Shown here piece by piece: positions 16,761 through 30,839 of a DNA stretch of 64,000 nucleotides (positions are counted from its first letter, which is position 1; every line of letters begins with the position of its first letter). Where the stretch lies: positions 31,371,300 to 31,435,299 of the forward strand of contig NC_086254.1 of NCBI RefSeq assembly GCF_021018805.1. The letters run 5' to 3'. The notes beneath the pieces are model-generated. The model was not told the origin of the DNA. It ran no database searches and saw only the letters and a program-made list of their open reading frames with translations. Source of the DNA: Prinia subflava. Lineage: Eukaryota > Chordata > Aves > Passeriformes > Cisticolidae. The translations under genes were made by a program, and so were the position numbers.

Positions 16761-19700
16761 GGACAAGCCACACTTCTCCTGCTCATCTCGGCGGTGCTCG
16801 GTGAGAAATCCACATCCCAGCGGTGAGAACGGCGGCTGGGCTGGTTTAATCCACTGGTTAATGCTTGCACAGGGCCCCAGGGGGTTGGACCTGCCAAGCT
16901 GCTCCACATGACAAATATGAACTGGACGTGTCCTCTCCAAATGTTTTCCGTGGAGATGAGCTCAGACCTTGAGCTCTGTGCAGCTGAGCTCTGACTGCTG
17001 CTGCCCTCGTCCTCCACTGGTGTCTGAGCCTTTGACCCTCACCTGTGCAGAGCAGGATGGAAACCAAATGTTCAGGCTTGGCCCATGGGGCTCCAGGGGA
17101 GTGGGGAGTCACCTCTGCACAGACAGGGCTGACTGGTGTCCACCTTGGTGTCCACCTTTGCACTTGGTGACACATTTAATGTCTCAGTCTGCACACAGAC
17201 AAGGCCAGCAGCAGGGCTGCAGCCAGCCTGTCTCAAGAACAATTAGATCTTTTAGGAATAAAACAGGGCAAATGGTGTAACTTTGTCTTTAAGTCCTCAG
17301 CCCCTCAGGTCTTCTCCCACTTTCCAAGGCACTGGGCTATCCCAATGGCTTGTCCCAGCCTTCCTTCCAGCCTGGGTCACATTAGTCCCATCCCAGCAGA
17401 AAAACAGCACCCATGGCACCTCACAAGGCACAGCTAAGCAAGACAGATAAATCATAAGAGTATAAAATAATGAACCCTGGGGATAACACGTTGAGGAATA
17501 CATTGAGTGCAGGTAGCCTGGTGTGCAAGTTGCAGGAAAGTTTCCTTAACAGATAGAAGGGGTAAAAATGGAAAAAAAAAGAGAATCAAGTAACAGTAAT
17601 TTGCTTGACAGTGCAGTAGTAAGGTCTGTGGAGCTGTATGTGCTGCTGCTTGGTCTGTACTGCAGTTTGGAGCAAGGCAAAATGTGCCCAGGTCTGAGCT
17701 TTGCAGTGCCCATGCATCCAAGTCCTTTGGCATCCTCCCTGTCTCAGAGAGTTCCTTTCCCTTTCCTGTCACTGATGGATCATCAGAGATCTTCCTCCCA
17801 AATGGCACTTGGTTGAGGACATGCCCACACCTGCAGCTTGGCACTTTCAAAAAGCTCTAAAAACCAATCTCCCACAGTGGTTAATCAGGATTTTCTTCCA
17901 CACAGTCAAAAGCTGCTGCTCAGGGCTCCCAGAGCAAAGCTGTCCAGCTGCTGGGACTCTGGTGACGTGGTCTGGCTCTTCCCAGGGTGTGCTCAAGCAC
18001 ACGTGGCTCTTCCTGCTCTGCACAGCTCCCAGCTCGAGCAGGTGAAGAGCACTCTGCATCCACAGCACTGGCAGCTGAACGTGTGTTCCCGGTTTGCCTG
18101 GACTTTAAAGGCTGGGTTGGTGGTCTCCTCTGGTGATCATAGCTTTTATCAGAGGCCAGGGAGCTGGAAATAGGAGCCAAGGATCCTGTTTCTCTTGTTC
18201 TGCTGTAAGCAGCCTGCATGCCCACCGGCTGCTCCGGCCACAAAAATAATCCTGGGAGTTCTCCTGTTGAACCAACTTGGGGAAAGAGTGAAGTAGATGG
18301 AGAGGTTAACCTGGGGTGGGGGGCAGCCAGAAGCTGGGTAGAATTAGAGGCAAGGGAGGAGGCATTTGGAGCTCTCTGGAGAAAGGGGCTCTGCTGGGGC
18401 ATGCCAAGTGTGTCCCATTGCTTTAGGGGTGAGAATGGAGCTACTTGTGTCCGGAGGGCATGGGGGTGGCATTTGCCCTCAACATGGCAAGGGATCAGCA
18501 GGGCTCCCAGGCTCCTGGGGTGGCTCCTGGGCAAGAGCTCTGGTTTCAGTGTGGCCAGTCGAGGGCAGAGCATGGCAGGGAGACCTGAGCTGCTGGGTGG
18601 AGAAGGAGACTGTGGTCATGCCAGAAGGAAAACAGAGGATGAGCCATGAATCCACGAGCTGTGTCCTGTTCCTCATCCCTTGCACCCCACTGTGCCTGCA
18701 CCTATCACTCATGCTGATGCTCCCCCTCCACTGTGTTTCCAGAGGTACTTCCAGCATGGAAAGTTCTATTTAAAGGGTATTTTTCCTTTCTCTTTCTTCC
18801 CTTCCCTGCCCCCCATTTGAATGGAAAGCCAAGGGGCTGTAAAATGCAGAGTTTCCCACCTAGCTGAACCAGAGGAAATGATGCTGACAAAAAGTTTAAT
18901 TTACCCCATTGCAGCAGTAACAAGCACCAGTTTTTGGAGATGGAGAAAAGCTGGAGTGGATGAGGTGGGCCTTGGCTTGGGAGAAGAGGGGCTTGGCTCT
19001 CCCACTGCTTCCTAAGGCCCAGCTGGGAAGATCCAGCAGGGGGTCAGAGCAAAACTGTCCCCAAAACTCTTCTTCTCCTGGCAGCTCCCATGGCCCAGAG
19101 CACTGTGAAACACCTCGTGCCTCCAGGCACAGAGCAGGACACCTCCTGTTTGAGCTGAGCATGAATGAGCTGAGCAGAGCACCTCCCATGGGTCCAGGTC
19201 ACCTCTCTCCAGATGGTTTCTCTTCCTGGGATGTGCCTGTGGAAGGATTGTCCATGCCAGGCACTGCACCCCCAGAGCTGGGGCTCCTCCATCCCCGTGG
19301 GCTGGCCAAGGAAGCAGCCCCACAGCCCCAGTCAAACCCAGTTTGACCGGCCCTGGTGCTGGGCAGGGAGGTTAATCAGCTCCTGGGAAACCTCTGGAAA
19401 GCTGGCAGGGGGCAGGGCTGTCTAAGGGGCCGGGGAGGAGGGGAAAAGAGGAGCACACGTCCGAGGTCACTGCTCGGGGACAGCACCGGGAGGTCACCAG
19501 GGTCCCCCGGGCCAGCCTGTCTGGGATGCAGCACACCCTGTGCCACACATTGGGGCGATTTCCCTGGGGGATTAGCCTTGATTAATGCTAATTCCTCTGC
19601 TGTGCTGCATTTTTCCTGCCTTGCCGGTGTGCTTGGATCTGACACATGCCGTGGGAGACGCTGTAATGGGCAGTTTTCCTGGTGGAGCTGATGATTGTCT

Positions 19701-21831
19701 CTCACTGTTCCTTGCTGGTGGAACAGTCATTTCAGGGAATATTTGGCTCTCAAAGGCACAGAGCCACTGACAGAACATGAGAGGGACAGTGAGACCCTGT
19801 ATCCATCTCCTGCTGCTCCAAGCAGGCAGGGATCTGAGCATGAGGAAGGCAAGAAACACCTCTGTGTCCCTGCAGGCACCAGGAACGTGATGTGCATAGA
19901 TGCAAAAGAGGTCAGGGGCAAATCTCTGCTCCCAACAGAAGGACAGCTGGGCTGTTGAGATATTTGGGGGATTCTGGCTCTCCTGAAAGCCTTTTTCAGA
20001 CTCCAGACTGCCAGCACTGGGGCTGCAGTGAAAATGAGCTCTAGGACCATCCCATGTTGCAGGAGGGGTGAGCTAAGGAATGCCTGAGTCAAGGGGCCAA
20101 ATCCAGCTCCAGCTGAAGGTTTGGCAATGCTGGCACTGCCAAGGAACACAAATCCTGGCCAGTGGGTAGATAAGAGGCAGCCCCTCCTCCCTGAGCAGTC
20201 ACTGCTCCACAGCATGCACAGGCAACAGGTCTGACCAAACACTGCAGGTCAGGACCTCCTGGAGTCACTTGTTCCCAATTAACAAGTCAGCTGCACACCA
20301 AGATCTGCCAGGTTTTGCAAGAAAGCATCCAGGGACAGACACAGGCTGGCTCTGTGAGCACTGTGCACCTCCACCGTGGAACCCTGCCTCTGACCACAGC
20401 CACAGAGCTCTTTATGTGTCAAGCTCCCCAGGATGCTCCAGAGAATAGCTGAAGATCCTGGACTTGTTTGCACCCTTCAAACCAAGCACACCAGGATCTT
20501 CCTCTTGCATGTTAGGAGATTGACATTTCCCTCTGCTCTGCTTCCATTCTCTGGCCTGGGGGGATTTTGGAATAGCACTGTCTGCCCTTGGGTCCTCAGC
20601 TGTTGAATGCACTGTTGGATACTCGTGGGATATTATCCCCTGTACATGTGAGCCTCAGCCTCTGAGACTCAAGGATTCTTCAAGGCAGCCTCAGTTTTGG
20701 GAAAATTCTGGCAATTGCTGCTTGGGTCACTCTCATGCTGCGCTCTTCCCATGCTGAACTCAGCAATGGTCCAGTCACACAGGCAGATCCCTCTTTTATT
20801 CAGAACAAATCAAACAAATAATTATTTTCAGGTGTTCTTGTAAATGGTACAACCTTGTTTGCAGTCCTCTTGGATATACGGAATTCTGCCTTGTCTGTGC
20901 ACCATCCTCTCTGGATGATGCCTTAGATGAACCTCTAACAGCAGTGGCAGTCAAAACAAAACCCCTCTTGGGGCAGTGTCCTTCCTGAAGGGTGCAAACT
21001 GCCTTGGGGTTATCATTTTCTACACCAGACTCCAGTGATGAGGACTTTAAAATTCAGACTCTCCATGGTGAAATCTGGACATGCTGCAGTTCTGTCCCAG
21101 CAATGCCTCCAAATGCTGTGCTCCTCCAAACTGTGAAATACTTAGGATCTAATTGTGAGTTTGCCTCCCCTCCCAAGATTCAGAAGCCACTCTGGTCAGC
21201 TCAGTCAGCTTTGCATGCTGCAACACTGGGAGAAAACGGAGATAAAAACATCCTGTAGGGCAGGAGCAGGATGGTGATTAATCCTTGGAAAAGGCTAACT
21301 GACATGATCATCAATAACTACAGTAACTTGTTATGGCTGCCTCATTCCAGGAGGATTACATGCCTGAACACTCCTTAAAACATCTAATGAATGTCATTTT
21401 GTTTTTACTCTCAGTGCTCACGCAAGTGAAGCACTTGGCAGCGCTGGCCAGAACCATGGGGAGAGCCAGCATGGCTACTCCAGCTTCCCACACGCTGATG
21501 CTCCTGCACCTCCCTGCTGACCTGCAGTGTCCTTGCTGGGTGCTCCTGCTGTCCTGCTGCAGCTCTGTCCCACCAGGATCCTTGCCCTGGCTGAGTGCTG
21601 GCTCTCCCTGCCTTCAGCTGCCTCGGGTGAGGTCTGGCTGCAGGACACCTTCCCCATGGCACAGGCACTGTGGCTCTCACCTTGCTCTTCTTCTGAAAGC
21701 AGAGATTTAATCAAGCAGAACACGGGTCAGGTTTTCCTGCCTCGCCCCCATTTTGGGGACTTCTGTGGTAATATTCACAAGAATATTGGGGATTTCTATG
21801 GCAAAGGCACAAGGGCTGACACAAGTGGTAT
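16761..21831. other. Non-coding sequence
   Basis: No gene, RNA or repeat recognised on either strand. Confidence 0.55.
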
Positions 21832-22005
21832 TTCACAGAATCACAGGATCACAGAAGGGTTTGGGCTGGGAGAGGCCTTAAAGACCATCTATTCCAACCC
21901 CCCTGCCATGGACAGGGACACTTTCCCCTAGAACAAGCTGCTCAAACCCCACAAGGCCTGAACTTGAACACTTACAGGGATGGGGTTTGCCTGCTCCACC
22001 CCCAG
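21832..22005 (-). mobile_element. CR1 LINE 3' end
   Basis: Antisense CR1: TCACAGAATCACAGGATCAC is the complement of the terminal octamers. GGTTTGGGCTGGGAGAGGCC, TTAAAGACCATCTATTCCAA and the CTGCCATGGACAGGGACAC core follow. Confidence 0.93.
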
Positions 22006-23089
22006 ATTTCTCCTCCTTGTCTCTACTGAGAAAACAAACCAAACCAGCCACAAATCTGCCATTGAAGGCCAAGAGCCACGAGCCCTGCAGGCATCAGCAG
22101 GCCAAGGCAAGGTGTGGAGTGTCCAGAGAGGGTTTTCCAGCCCCAAGTTTGTCTTGGTATGCACCACCCCAGCCATGAAAGTTACTTGCGTCTGTGAGAT
22201 CCATTTCCTCTTAATTTTGCCAAGGAATGTTCTTTACAAAGGAAGCATAGTGAAAGCAAAGCTGTGAAAGGTGTGTTTTGCACTGCAGGACCATATCATT
22301 TTGCCTCTCCTGAACAGACAAGCGATGATGAACTGCATCCCAGAAGGCTGGGGCTGGGAATCACTGCGGAGATGCTCACCTCCCTGCCACACTTCAGGAG
22401 GGGCAGAGGGAGTTTTGGCACAGGATGTGTATAGCTGCAGATCCTGAGGGTTAATTCTCTGCCTTGCCCATGCTGTACAGGGGCATTATCAGCGAAATAC
22501 AGGGGCCACTGTTTTTCTCCAAAACCCCACCACGAATCCATCATGGCTCCAAGGAAGGCTTTTGTATTTTCTGCTGGCAAGGCTGTCTGGGTTCATTCCA
22601 GACTCGCCCCTCACCCCCATACCAGGGGCAGCCAGGACTCCTGCCTCACCCTGCTGTGGATTCATTTTTTCAAGGTGCTGACAGTTTCTTGCCTGCTGAT
22701 GCTGTGGGAGACTTTCTGGATCCTGAACAAAGGCTTTTGAGAAGGTCTGGGGATGCTCTCTGGAGTCACACTGTCTGACCCCACCGAGGCTCTGCAGCCA
22801 TGCAAAGAGACCTTGGCACTGACGGGGACATCAAAGCAGACCCAGACACCGGGACCCCAGCGGCTCCTCCCCACATCCTGCCAGCACCAGCAGCCTCACC
22901 AGCTAGTTACTGGAATTCCTTAAATAGGATTTTGCCTGCAGGGATGCAGCCAGAGCCCAGCCCCCTGCACAGCTCACACCTGACCTTCCCTGATTTCCTC
23001 AGCCCCGGACGACTTGGCTTTTCCTATTAGCAGAGGACCTTTTTGCTGCTTCTTGTACTCTCAGCCTCATATTTCAAATTCCTTCGCAG

Positions 23090-23340
23090 CTGTGTCTGGT
23101 TTTCATTTGAACATATTACATTTAGATAGATCTATATATATATAATACAATGAGAAAGGATTTTCAAGGTAATAAATGGAACATGCAAGCCTAATTATTC
23201 AGGATGACCCAATGCAATTCGGTAAGTCCAGCGAGTTGTTTATATTGGCAAGATGAGAACAAAATATCATTGGATATGGTCATTACTCTTATAAGATTTC
23301 AATATATATACATTGTCAGGAGTCCCTGAGTTATGAAGTC
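23090..23340. other. Candidate conserved non-coding element
   Basis: AT-rich block with GCCTAATTATTCAGG, TATATATATA and CCAGCGAGTTGTTTATATTG, distinct from its GC-rich surroundings. Confidence 0.3.
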
Positions 23341-24779
23341 CTCCTCACTGGAGGAATAAACATGCTGGGTAGTAATCCTGGAAGCAATCAAAATGCCTTC
23401 AGCTCAGTGCCTGCAGAGTCCCTCTCTCTGTATCCTGAGCCTGTGGGCCTTGCTCACAGCCCAGACTCACCCACAGATGGTTTATCTCGCTCTGAGGCCA
23501 TGGGCAGAGCTTGGAGAGTGAGCAGAGAGGCAGAAATAGGATTCTTGGCATTTCAGGTTAAATTACTGGAGCTGACTATGACTGGCCCCAGTGGTCAAAT
23601 AGGAAAAAATAACACGAGGGAGCTGGCTTCATTTTCAGTGTGGCTGGAGGAGCTGACGGGTGCCTGCTCCTGCCTGCTGGCCTGGGAATGGCCTCAGGTG
23701 CTCTGGGAGGGGGGAGGCAGGACTGGCTGCTCTGTGGCTTGTCCAGAACATCCCACCTGGGGATGCTGCCCCTGCTCCCCACCCAGCTGAGCATGCCTGG
23801 GAAGCAGCTCCTCTGTTTGTGGATGCAGGAGTGGGCTCCTCTGGAAAAGGGCTGGCCTCTACTCCTACCTCTTGTGCACACCTTCCTGCCACCTGAGAAA
23901 ACTTTTGGAGCTTCTTTATTGCCATCCTTCTCCCATGATCCAGGGAAGCAGAGCACTGTGGGGATGCAGGTCAGGGCAGCACTGAGACAGAAGATGCCAG
24001 AAATGCCACATTGGCCCTTCAGCTTCCATGGGAGGCCTCCAGCTGCACAGGAACATCTCTGTGATGGTGATGCACAAGCTCCTCCAAGAAACAGGGAGAA
24101 TGGCACCCTCCCAGCTCCTGTGTGCAGCCCTGGGTTTGCCTCTCCAGGAACCCCAGGGACTGTCTCAGGGTGCAGGGGCACCAGGGCTGAAAATACTCAT
24201 CGAGTCCCAGCCATGGTTACTGTCTGTCCAGCTTACCCCTCACAGCCCAACCCCTGCTTGTTCCCAACAGGGCTCCCAGGAAACTCCTGGCAAGGTTCTC
24301 CAATGGGTAAAGGACTCACCTCTCCGCAGGTCCTGTTTCTGGGGGGTATAAATCAGCCCAAAAGACAGCACTTCTCATTCAGGGAGAAGTTAACTTTCCA
24401 CTGAATGCACTGAGCTGACAAGCAGGGAAGCCTTGGCTGTTTCCCCCAGAGCCCAGGCGTCATGGTCTACATGGCTGGAAGTCTCAGCAGGGCTCCATTC
24501 ACTTTGATTTTACACCAGGGTTAACTAGACCCCGGTAATTATCCCCTTTTAACAAGGCAGTGTTTACACCTATGAGAAAGGGTCAGCCCCTGACTTGCTC
24601 ACTTCGGCTGGAAGGAGAGTATTGCTCATGGCAGCTGGAGAGGTGATGTGGCCGTAGGGGGGAAGGAAAAGATGGGAAGAAAGAAAGAAGTGGAAATAGG
24701 AAAGGTGATCTTAAAGCTCATCTGAAAAATATCCCCCATGATCCTTGACTCCACAGCTTGTTCCTTCCCCATCCCTCCT

Positions 24780-25170
24780 TCCCCCACCACGATGTGATGC
24801 AGCCTCGGAGTGCACACAGAGATAGTTGGAAGCTGGGATATGTTGATGGATTTCTTAGCTCCTGGGCTATTAAATGTCTGGACCAGCTAATTTTAAAGCA
24901 AACAAGCAAAGGCCAGATGATAGATTGTTTGGGAGGCCCTTCAGGAGGAGGATGGAGTTTTACGACCACCAAGGGCACTGTTGCCGCCATTAAATCTGCG
25001 GACATAGGGGAAAAATAAGATCTGATTTATTTGGTGATGGTGGAAAATATTATCCAAGCTATAATTTATTGATCATTGCATCCTCCCAGTTTTCAAGGCC
25101 TGTTTCTCGTGCATATGGAACATATACATATTTTTCTGCACATATAAGGCTGAACACATAGCGGCTGCTG
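24780..25170. other. Candidate conserved non-coding element
   Basis: Block with GCTATTAAATGTCTGG, CAGCTAATTTTAAAGC, TTGCCGCCATTAAATC and TTTATTGATCATTGC. Homeodomain-type TAAT cores recur. Confidence 0.3.
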
Positions 25171-25475
25171 CACCCGAGGAATTTCTGCATGCTCTGCTGG
25201 CTGTGGGGCAGGAGCCAGCAGAGCAGGACTGTGGAGCAGCTCTCTACAGTTTGGGACAGGTCACCTTGGGGCTGGGGCTGCTCTTCAATCAGGCAAGGAG
25301 CTGTGGGCAATCACTTGGCCTTGCAGGTCTCTTCCTTCCTGCTGGGCACTGATCACCAGGGCACAGCCAGAGGATCCTTCCTCCCCCATCCTGCCCCACT
25401 GACCCTGTGCCTGCCCTGCTGCTGGTCCCCACAGCGTTGTGGAGACATTGAATTGCTCCTGTTTGCAAAAACCTG

Positions 25476-25765
25476 CAAGATCACCAAGTGTGTCACAGAC
25501 ATGAGACACAGACACCATTAACCCAGCACTGCCAGGGCCACCACTGAACCGTGTCCCCAAGTGCCACATCTACACATCTTTTAAATCCCTCCAGAGATGG
25601 TGACTCCACCACTGCCCTGGGGCAGCCTGTGCCAAGGTCTGACAACACTTTACATGAAGAATTTTTTCCTAATCTCCAATCTAAACCTTCCCTGGCACAA
25701 ACTGAGGTAACTTTCTCTTGTCCTGTTGCTTCTTGCTTAGGAGAGACCTGCCCCTACCTCACATC
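25476..25765 (-). mobile_element. CR1 LINE fragment
   Basis: Antisense CR1: CCACATCTACACATCTTTTA, CCAGAGATGGTGACTCCACC, CTGGGGCAGCCTGTGCCAAG and TTTTTTCCTAATCTCCAATC are standard CR1 phrases. Both ends are truncated. Confidence 0.9.
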
Positions 25766-28700
25766 CACAAGGAGCAATGCTGTCCCTGGGTAAGGATAAA
25801 CCGACCCAAACACCCCTGCACACCCACGGTGAGGGGAAAGCAGACCTTGAGGAGGTTTGGTCTTTGCAATGGGGAGCAGGGACACACAGCAAAATATTGT
25901 CAGCAGTGTTTCCCAGTGCTCCCAGCCAGGCTCAGGGGCCCGTGGAGCCCAGCTGCCTCTGTCACCTGGCTCAGGGAGCAGCATTGCTTTCCACAGCCAG
26001 CACGGGTGGTGGGAGCAAAATTCAAGATGGCAAATGAAGAGAGGGCAGCTTTGGGCCCCCGGGAGCCTTTCTGGAGCTGGAGGCTCTCTAAGCCAGTCCA
26101 TCTGGAGAAGAGAGAGCCAGGCTCTGCAGGGATAGCCGGAAATAACAGCAATTTATGCAGTTATGTTTCCAGATTTTTTTCCTCTAACCATCAAATAATA
26201 CCATAAGGAAAAAATAAAAAAATAAAAAAAAAACAAGGAGAAAGGAAATAGAAAAAGCAATATAGGGACCAGAGCTTTTAATCCTTCTGCGTTCCCAGAG
26301 AAATCCAGGGCCTCTTTCCACTCTTTAACTCACTCCTGCTCTCCATTAAAGCCTCCTCCAGTAGACCCAGGGAGAGGAGCCCAACTGTTCTACACACGTT
26401 CTGGGACACCTTTTCCCTGTGCAAACAATCAGATACAAAACCTGATCCCTGCAGCTTGGGGGTGACCATGGGAGCCCCTCTGTGGCAGGTGACACTTGCA
26501 GAGCCTCACACTCCTCCGGCCTGGCAGCCCAGGGAAAGCAGGAGCTGGTGCTGGGGGTCTGTGTAAGCCAAGCTCTGCTCCTGGAGCAGCACAGAGAGGG
26601 TGGCCTTGCACCCAGCCAGGACATGCTGACTCCCAGTCAGACACAGCATTTCCCTTGGTGTGTCCATCTGTTACCACCACGGCCCTGCTGAGCGGCTGCA
26701 GCTCTGCACTGCTGGGGAATGACAGGAAAACAATTTGTACAGAGGGAGGAAAACCCTCCCTGCCCCTGCTCCACAGCCCAGTGCTCACCTCTGAGTGCCT
26801 GTGAATGCTACAGGCACTCCAAGAGCTCAGGGTGTGCCTTGGCTCAGAGCAGAGCCCTGCTCCCTCTGTGCTCTGCTGTCACCCATGGCCCAGGCCAGCC
26901 CAGGTGCCAGGTGTGATGGCAAGGACAGGCCTGCACCTCCAGCATCCTGCCTGGAAGAGCAAAGAGCAGCTGGGAGGGCAGGGAGGCAGAGAGCCCTGTG
27001 AGCACAGAGCCCCTGCAGTGCCACACTTTTGTTTTCCTTGATTTGGGGAGCAAAGGCCAGGGCAAAGGTGGGTTGCCAAGACCACCCACAGCCCTTGGTG
27101 GTGACAGGGAGTGATGAGCCCAGAGGGAGCTGCCATCCCCTCCAGAGCACAACCACGGCCAGGCAGGGCATGCAGAGGGAGTGAGCACAAGCTGCAGCAT
27201 GGATGGATTCCTCTGGTGGTGCTTGGCTGCTCCCAGCACCCTGAGGATGGGTGAGGGCCTGGATTGCCTGCACAGCAGGGTTAAATCCAGTAAAACATAA
27301 ACAGCACAGTCTGCTTTTCCTCTAGCATAGCATCTGGAAATGAGGTGAAGAAAATATTTTTTTGGGTGGATTGAGTGTTCCCATTGCACCTATCAGGTTG
27401 GGAATTGGGGAGAAGATGGATAACTGGATCCTCCCACCTGTCAGGCAGAAAATAAACAGTGCTCAGAGAGCTGCTGGGGCTCTTGCCTGTGACACAGATG
27501 GACCAGAGTACAGGTCCTTGTGCCCAAATCTCCTTTTTGGAGACCAGTGAGAGTATTCAAGTGAATGGACTATCCCAATGAATGCCTATTCCTAAGGCTC
27601 CTCTCTTACTGGCATAAGAGGATGTGGTACCCAACCAGACTGTCCCAATCAGTGAGGAGAGGGGGCTCTGGGAATGATGATTTCCTGCCTCAGCCCTGAA
27701 TTAAACAGCAAATATTTTTCCCTTTTCTTGGAACAAACTGGGAAGAGAGTTGTGCTGCTTCCAGGAGAGAGCAGAGCCTTTCAGCGTGCTCATGCATCAG
27801 TTGGACTCGATGCCCAAAGCACAGTGCAGGATTTCTGGCATCACCCAGGCTTGCTGGACGAGCTTCCCCAGGGACAGACAGAGCTCGGGGTGAGCCAGCC
27901 CCTGTCAGCACAGACCCCCCTCGAGGGGTGCACACAGAGGACATGCAGCCCTCACACTGTGCAAACAGAAGAGGATCTCTCTTGGCACTGGAGCTGTTTT
28001 CCCTTCCCAGAGTGAAATGCCCAAGTACTTGCTATATTTAGACACTGGGGTTTTTCCGGAGATAAAAGAAGCTTGTGTGAAGCTCCATATCCACCTCTGG
28101 AGATGGCTCCTGGCCTCCTCTGGGCTGGCTCCAAAGCCCATCGTTGCATCTGTGCCATATCCACATGTCCTTCCTGCCCCACCAGGCCTCCCACAGGCAT
28201 TGGGGTGCCTGAAAGGCCCAGGGCAAGCTCTGTGGGCTCTGACCAGCCCCTTTTCACATGGGGAAAGGCTTAGGAAAGCTGGGGAGGGCCAATGGGAAGG
28301 AGCAGCAGTGCTTGCCTCCAGCTGCCACCCAGCCCTGGCAGAGAAGGCTGCTGCTGCAGGACTGCAGAGGGCACTGGAGGTGGCACAGCCATCCCGTGAA
28401 AATAAGCTTCTCCAGCCTTTAACGTTCCTACCTTGAGAGAAAAAGAAAACTTTTGAACAAGTTAAAGGCTTGCCACCCCTCCTTGGGGTGCCCGGGCTGG
28501 GGTCCCATCGCCGTCACCCACACGCAGCTGCAGGGCAGCCTCCCCCCAGCGCTCCCCTTTGCCAGCTGGATGGATTCCCAGCAAGGAGCAGCAGCAGGAA
28601 TCTTGGCTTCTGGTGGGGAAAGGCAGCCAGCGGCAGGAGGGGAGCGATGCATTTCCAGTGCTCGAGAGCACCGTCCTCGCAAGCATGCCCGTAATTGCAG

Positions 28701-28979
28701 CCACATGCAGCCCTCGCCTCCGAGCCCCGCATCCCTTCTCTGCTCCTGGGGCTGCTGTACAGCCCCCCCCCGACCCAGACATCCCTTTCATCTCCTGCTT
28801 TAGGCCGGCAGAGAGCTGCACCCGTTCTGCATCACGGACCTGTAAACCCAGCAGGGCCAGCGGGGAACTTCCAGCACACCCTTAAGGCACAGAGGAAAAT
28901 GATGGACCCTGGGTTACAGCGGTCCTCAGGCCCTTCTTTCTTTCCTCCCTCTCTCCTCCAACATGAATATTTATCCCCT
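25766..28979. other. Non-coding sequence
   Basis: Apart from the A-rich tract, nothing is recognised. Frames are random in composition. Confidence 0.55.
26203..26240. repeat. A-rich tract
   Basis: AAAAATAAAAAAATAAAAAA-like run. No retroposed body was recognised upstream. Confidence 0.85.
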
Positions 28980-29240
28980 AGCCTGGGCCGTCTTCTCCCC
29001 GGCCATTGGTATTCCTGCAGGAATTCCTCCTTCTCCCGCAGCCGGGGCCGGGCTGAGGGGAGCAGCGCTTTTCATCTTTCATTTTCCGCGATGCCCCATC
29101 CTCGGCCGGAGCAAACATTGTTCTCTCACAAAGGCGGGCATTGTGGCCGGGCCGGGGAGGCGAGCGGGAGGAGGCGCGGGGGAGATGAAGTGAGAGCTGC
29201 AGGGAGGGAGGGCACGGGAGAGCCCCCTGAGAAGAGGGCG
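28980..29240. promoter_or_regulatory. Orphan CpG island with paired SOX-like sites
   Basis: CpG-dense block in the EMILIN3 upstream domain. ACAAAGG-CGGG-CATTGT (29128-29144) is an inverted pair of SOX-type motifs, and another CATTGTT lies at 29116. No ORF with exon character overlaps. Confidence 0.4.
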
Positions 29241-30839
29241 AACGGGATGTGAATATAAATTCTGTAAATATTTTCTTTAAGGTGCTGCATGTAATCCCAG
29301 GAAATAGATCCAGTTTCACGGCAGAGTGGGGGGAGCGGGACTGACTTCGCCACGGGTTTCTCTGCATTGATTGAAACCGTGATGGAGAGGTGGGGGCAGC
29401 ACCCCGGGCAGCTCGGGAGAGCACCAGAACCTCCCTCTGCACTGTCCTGCCTTCCCTCCACGCCCTGCCAGCAGCCAGCAGTGCCCTGGTCCCTGTGCTG
29501 TCCCCACTTGCACTCTTCAGGCTCTTCTCCCTCGGGGGAACACCTTGCCAGGATGGTAAAGCAGAGGAAAATGAGCCTTTAGTCCTGCAGCAAAGGGTTT
29601 GGACTCCATCACCCTGAGCAGGGACACGGTTCTGAGCTGAGGTGGGGACATGTGGCACCCAGGGGAGGTGTAGGGACAGCTCAGCCTGGCCATGACCCAG
29701 TAAGTCAAGAGCAAAGCTTGAGATTTGTGTAAAGGGGACAACCCTGGTGACAGTGTGCCATGGGCAGCAGCAGCAGCAACCATGGGACAGCTCCACCATC
29801 CCCCTTCCTGCCCAGGAGCTGCTGTGGCCATTCCTCACCCACCTGGGCCAGCTGCCCTTTGCCAGGGAGGGCACAGGAGGTGGGATGCCTTGGGCTGGCA
29901 CTGAGGGGACAGAGGGGACACTGCTGCCTGCCCCCCTCGATGGGGCAGGGGCTGTCCCAGCCCTCCCACAGAGCTGCTTCGGGAGGATGAGCCTGAACCC
30001 CGTTCCACTTGGGCGAGCCACTGAGTCTCCTTCAGAAAAGGATTACCAGAACATCCAATTATGCTCTCCTTTCTGCCTGTCTCGCCTCCTTTTGATGGTC
30101 TTTGTCATTGTATGGAACAACTGTGTCCAGAAGTCAGGCTTTCCATGGACACTTGCTTTAATGATGATTCTTCACATGCCCAGGTCCCTCCCAGAGCCCC
30201 ATTTACCCTCCTGCAGGCACAGCTGCTCTCCCCACCCCACAACCTGCTTATAGGGCTCTGAGCAAAGCACCCACTGCCAGGACCATCTCTGCACCCCATC
30301 ACTCATGTGGGTGCTCATCCACAGCAGCCTCTGGGGCAGAGGACCTCCCAATGCTTCTGGTTGTCCCACATCATCCCCCCATGAAGAGCAGAGGCTGGGA
30401 GGCAACCATGCTCCCACCTGCTGCCTGAGCCATGTGCAAGCACAGAAATCCCTGATTCTAAGGCATTTCTAGGAGTTCAACTGTTCCTCTCTATAATTAT
30501 TATTATTCCCTTGCTCACAGGGGATCCCTGCCACCACCAGCTGGTCCCCCACAGCCCCAGGGGAATGCATACTGTGGTCACAGTCCCCTTTCCCCAGGGG
30601 CACCATGAAATGTGACATTGGTGGTGGGGCAGTGGGGAGGTCAGGAGTATAACTGCATTGCAGAGGAGATTAGAGCGGTTCAGGGAGGTCCCAGGGGGCT
30701 GACCTGGAGGTGTGCCTCACCCTTTCACTGCCAGGAGCATCTCTGCACACTTACTTCATTCCTCCTTTCCCAGTTCCTGCCGTGGGCTCATATCTGAGAG
30801 GCGAGTGGGGCTCCCCAGGCCTTTGATCTGCTCCAGCAC

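Noticed and set aside
23640..24404. 254-codon + strand frame
   Set aside because: No recognisable domain and mixed composition typical of chance frames in GC-rich DNA.
28978..30021. 347-codon - strand frame
   Set aside because: Composition is that of GC-rich random frame over a CpG island; no domain, no splice support.
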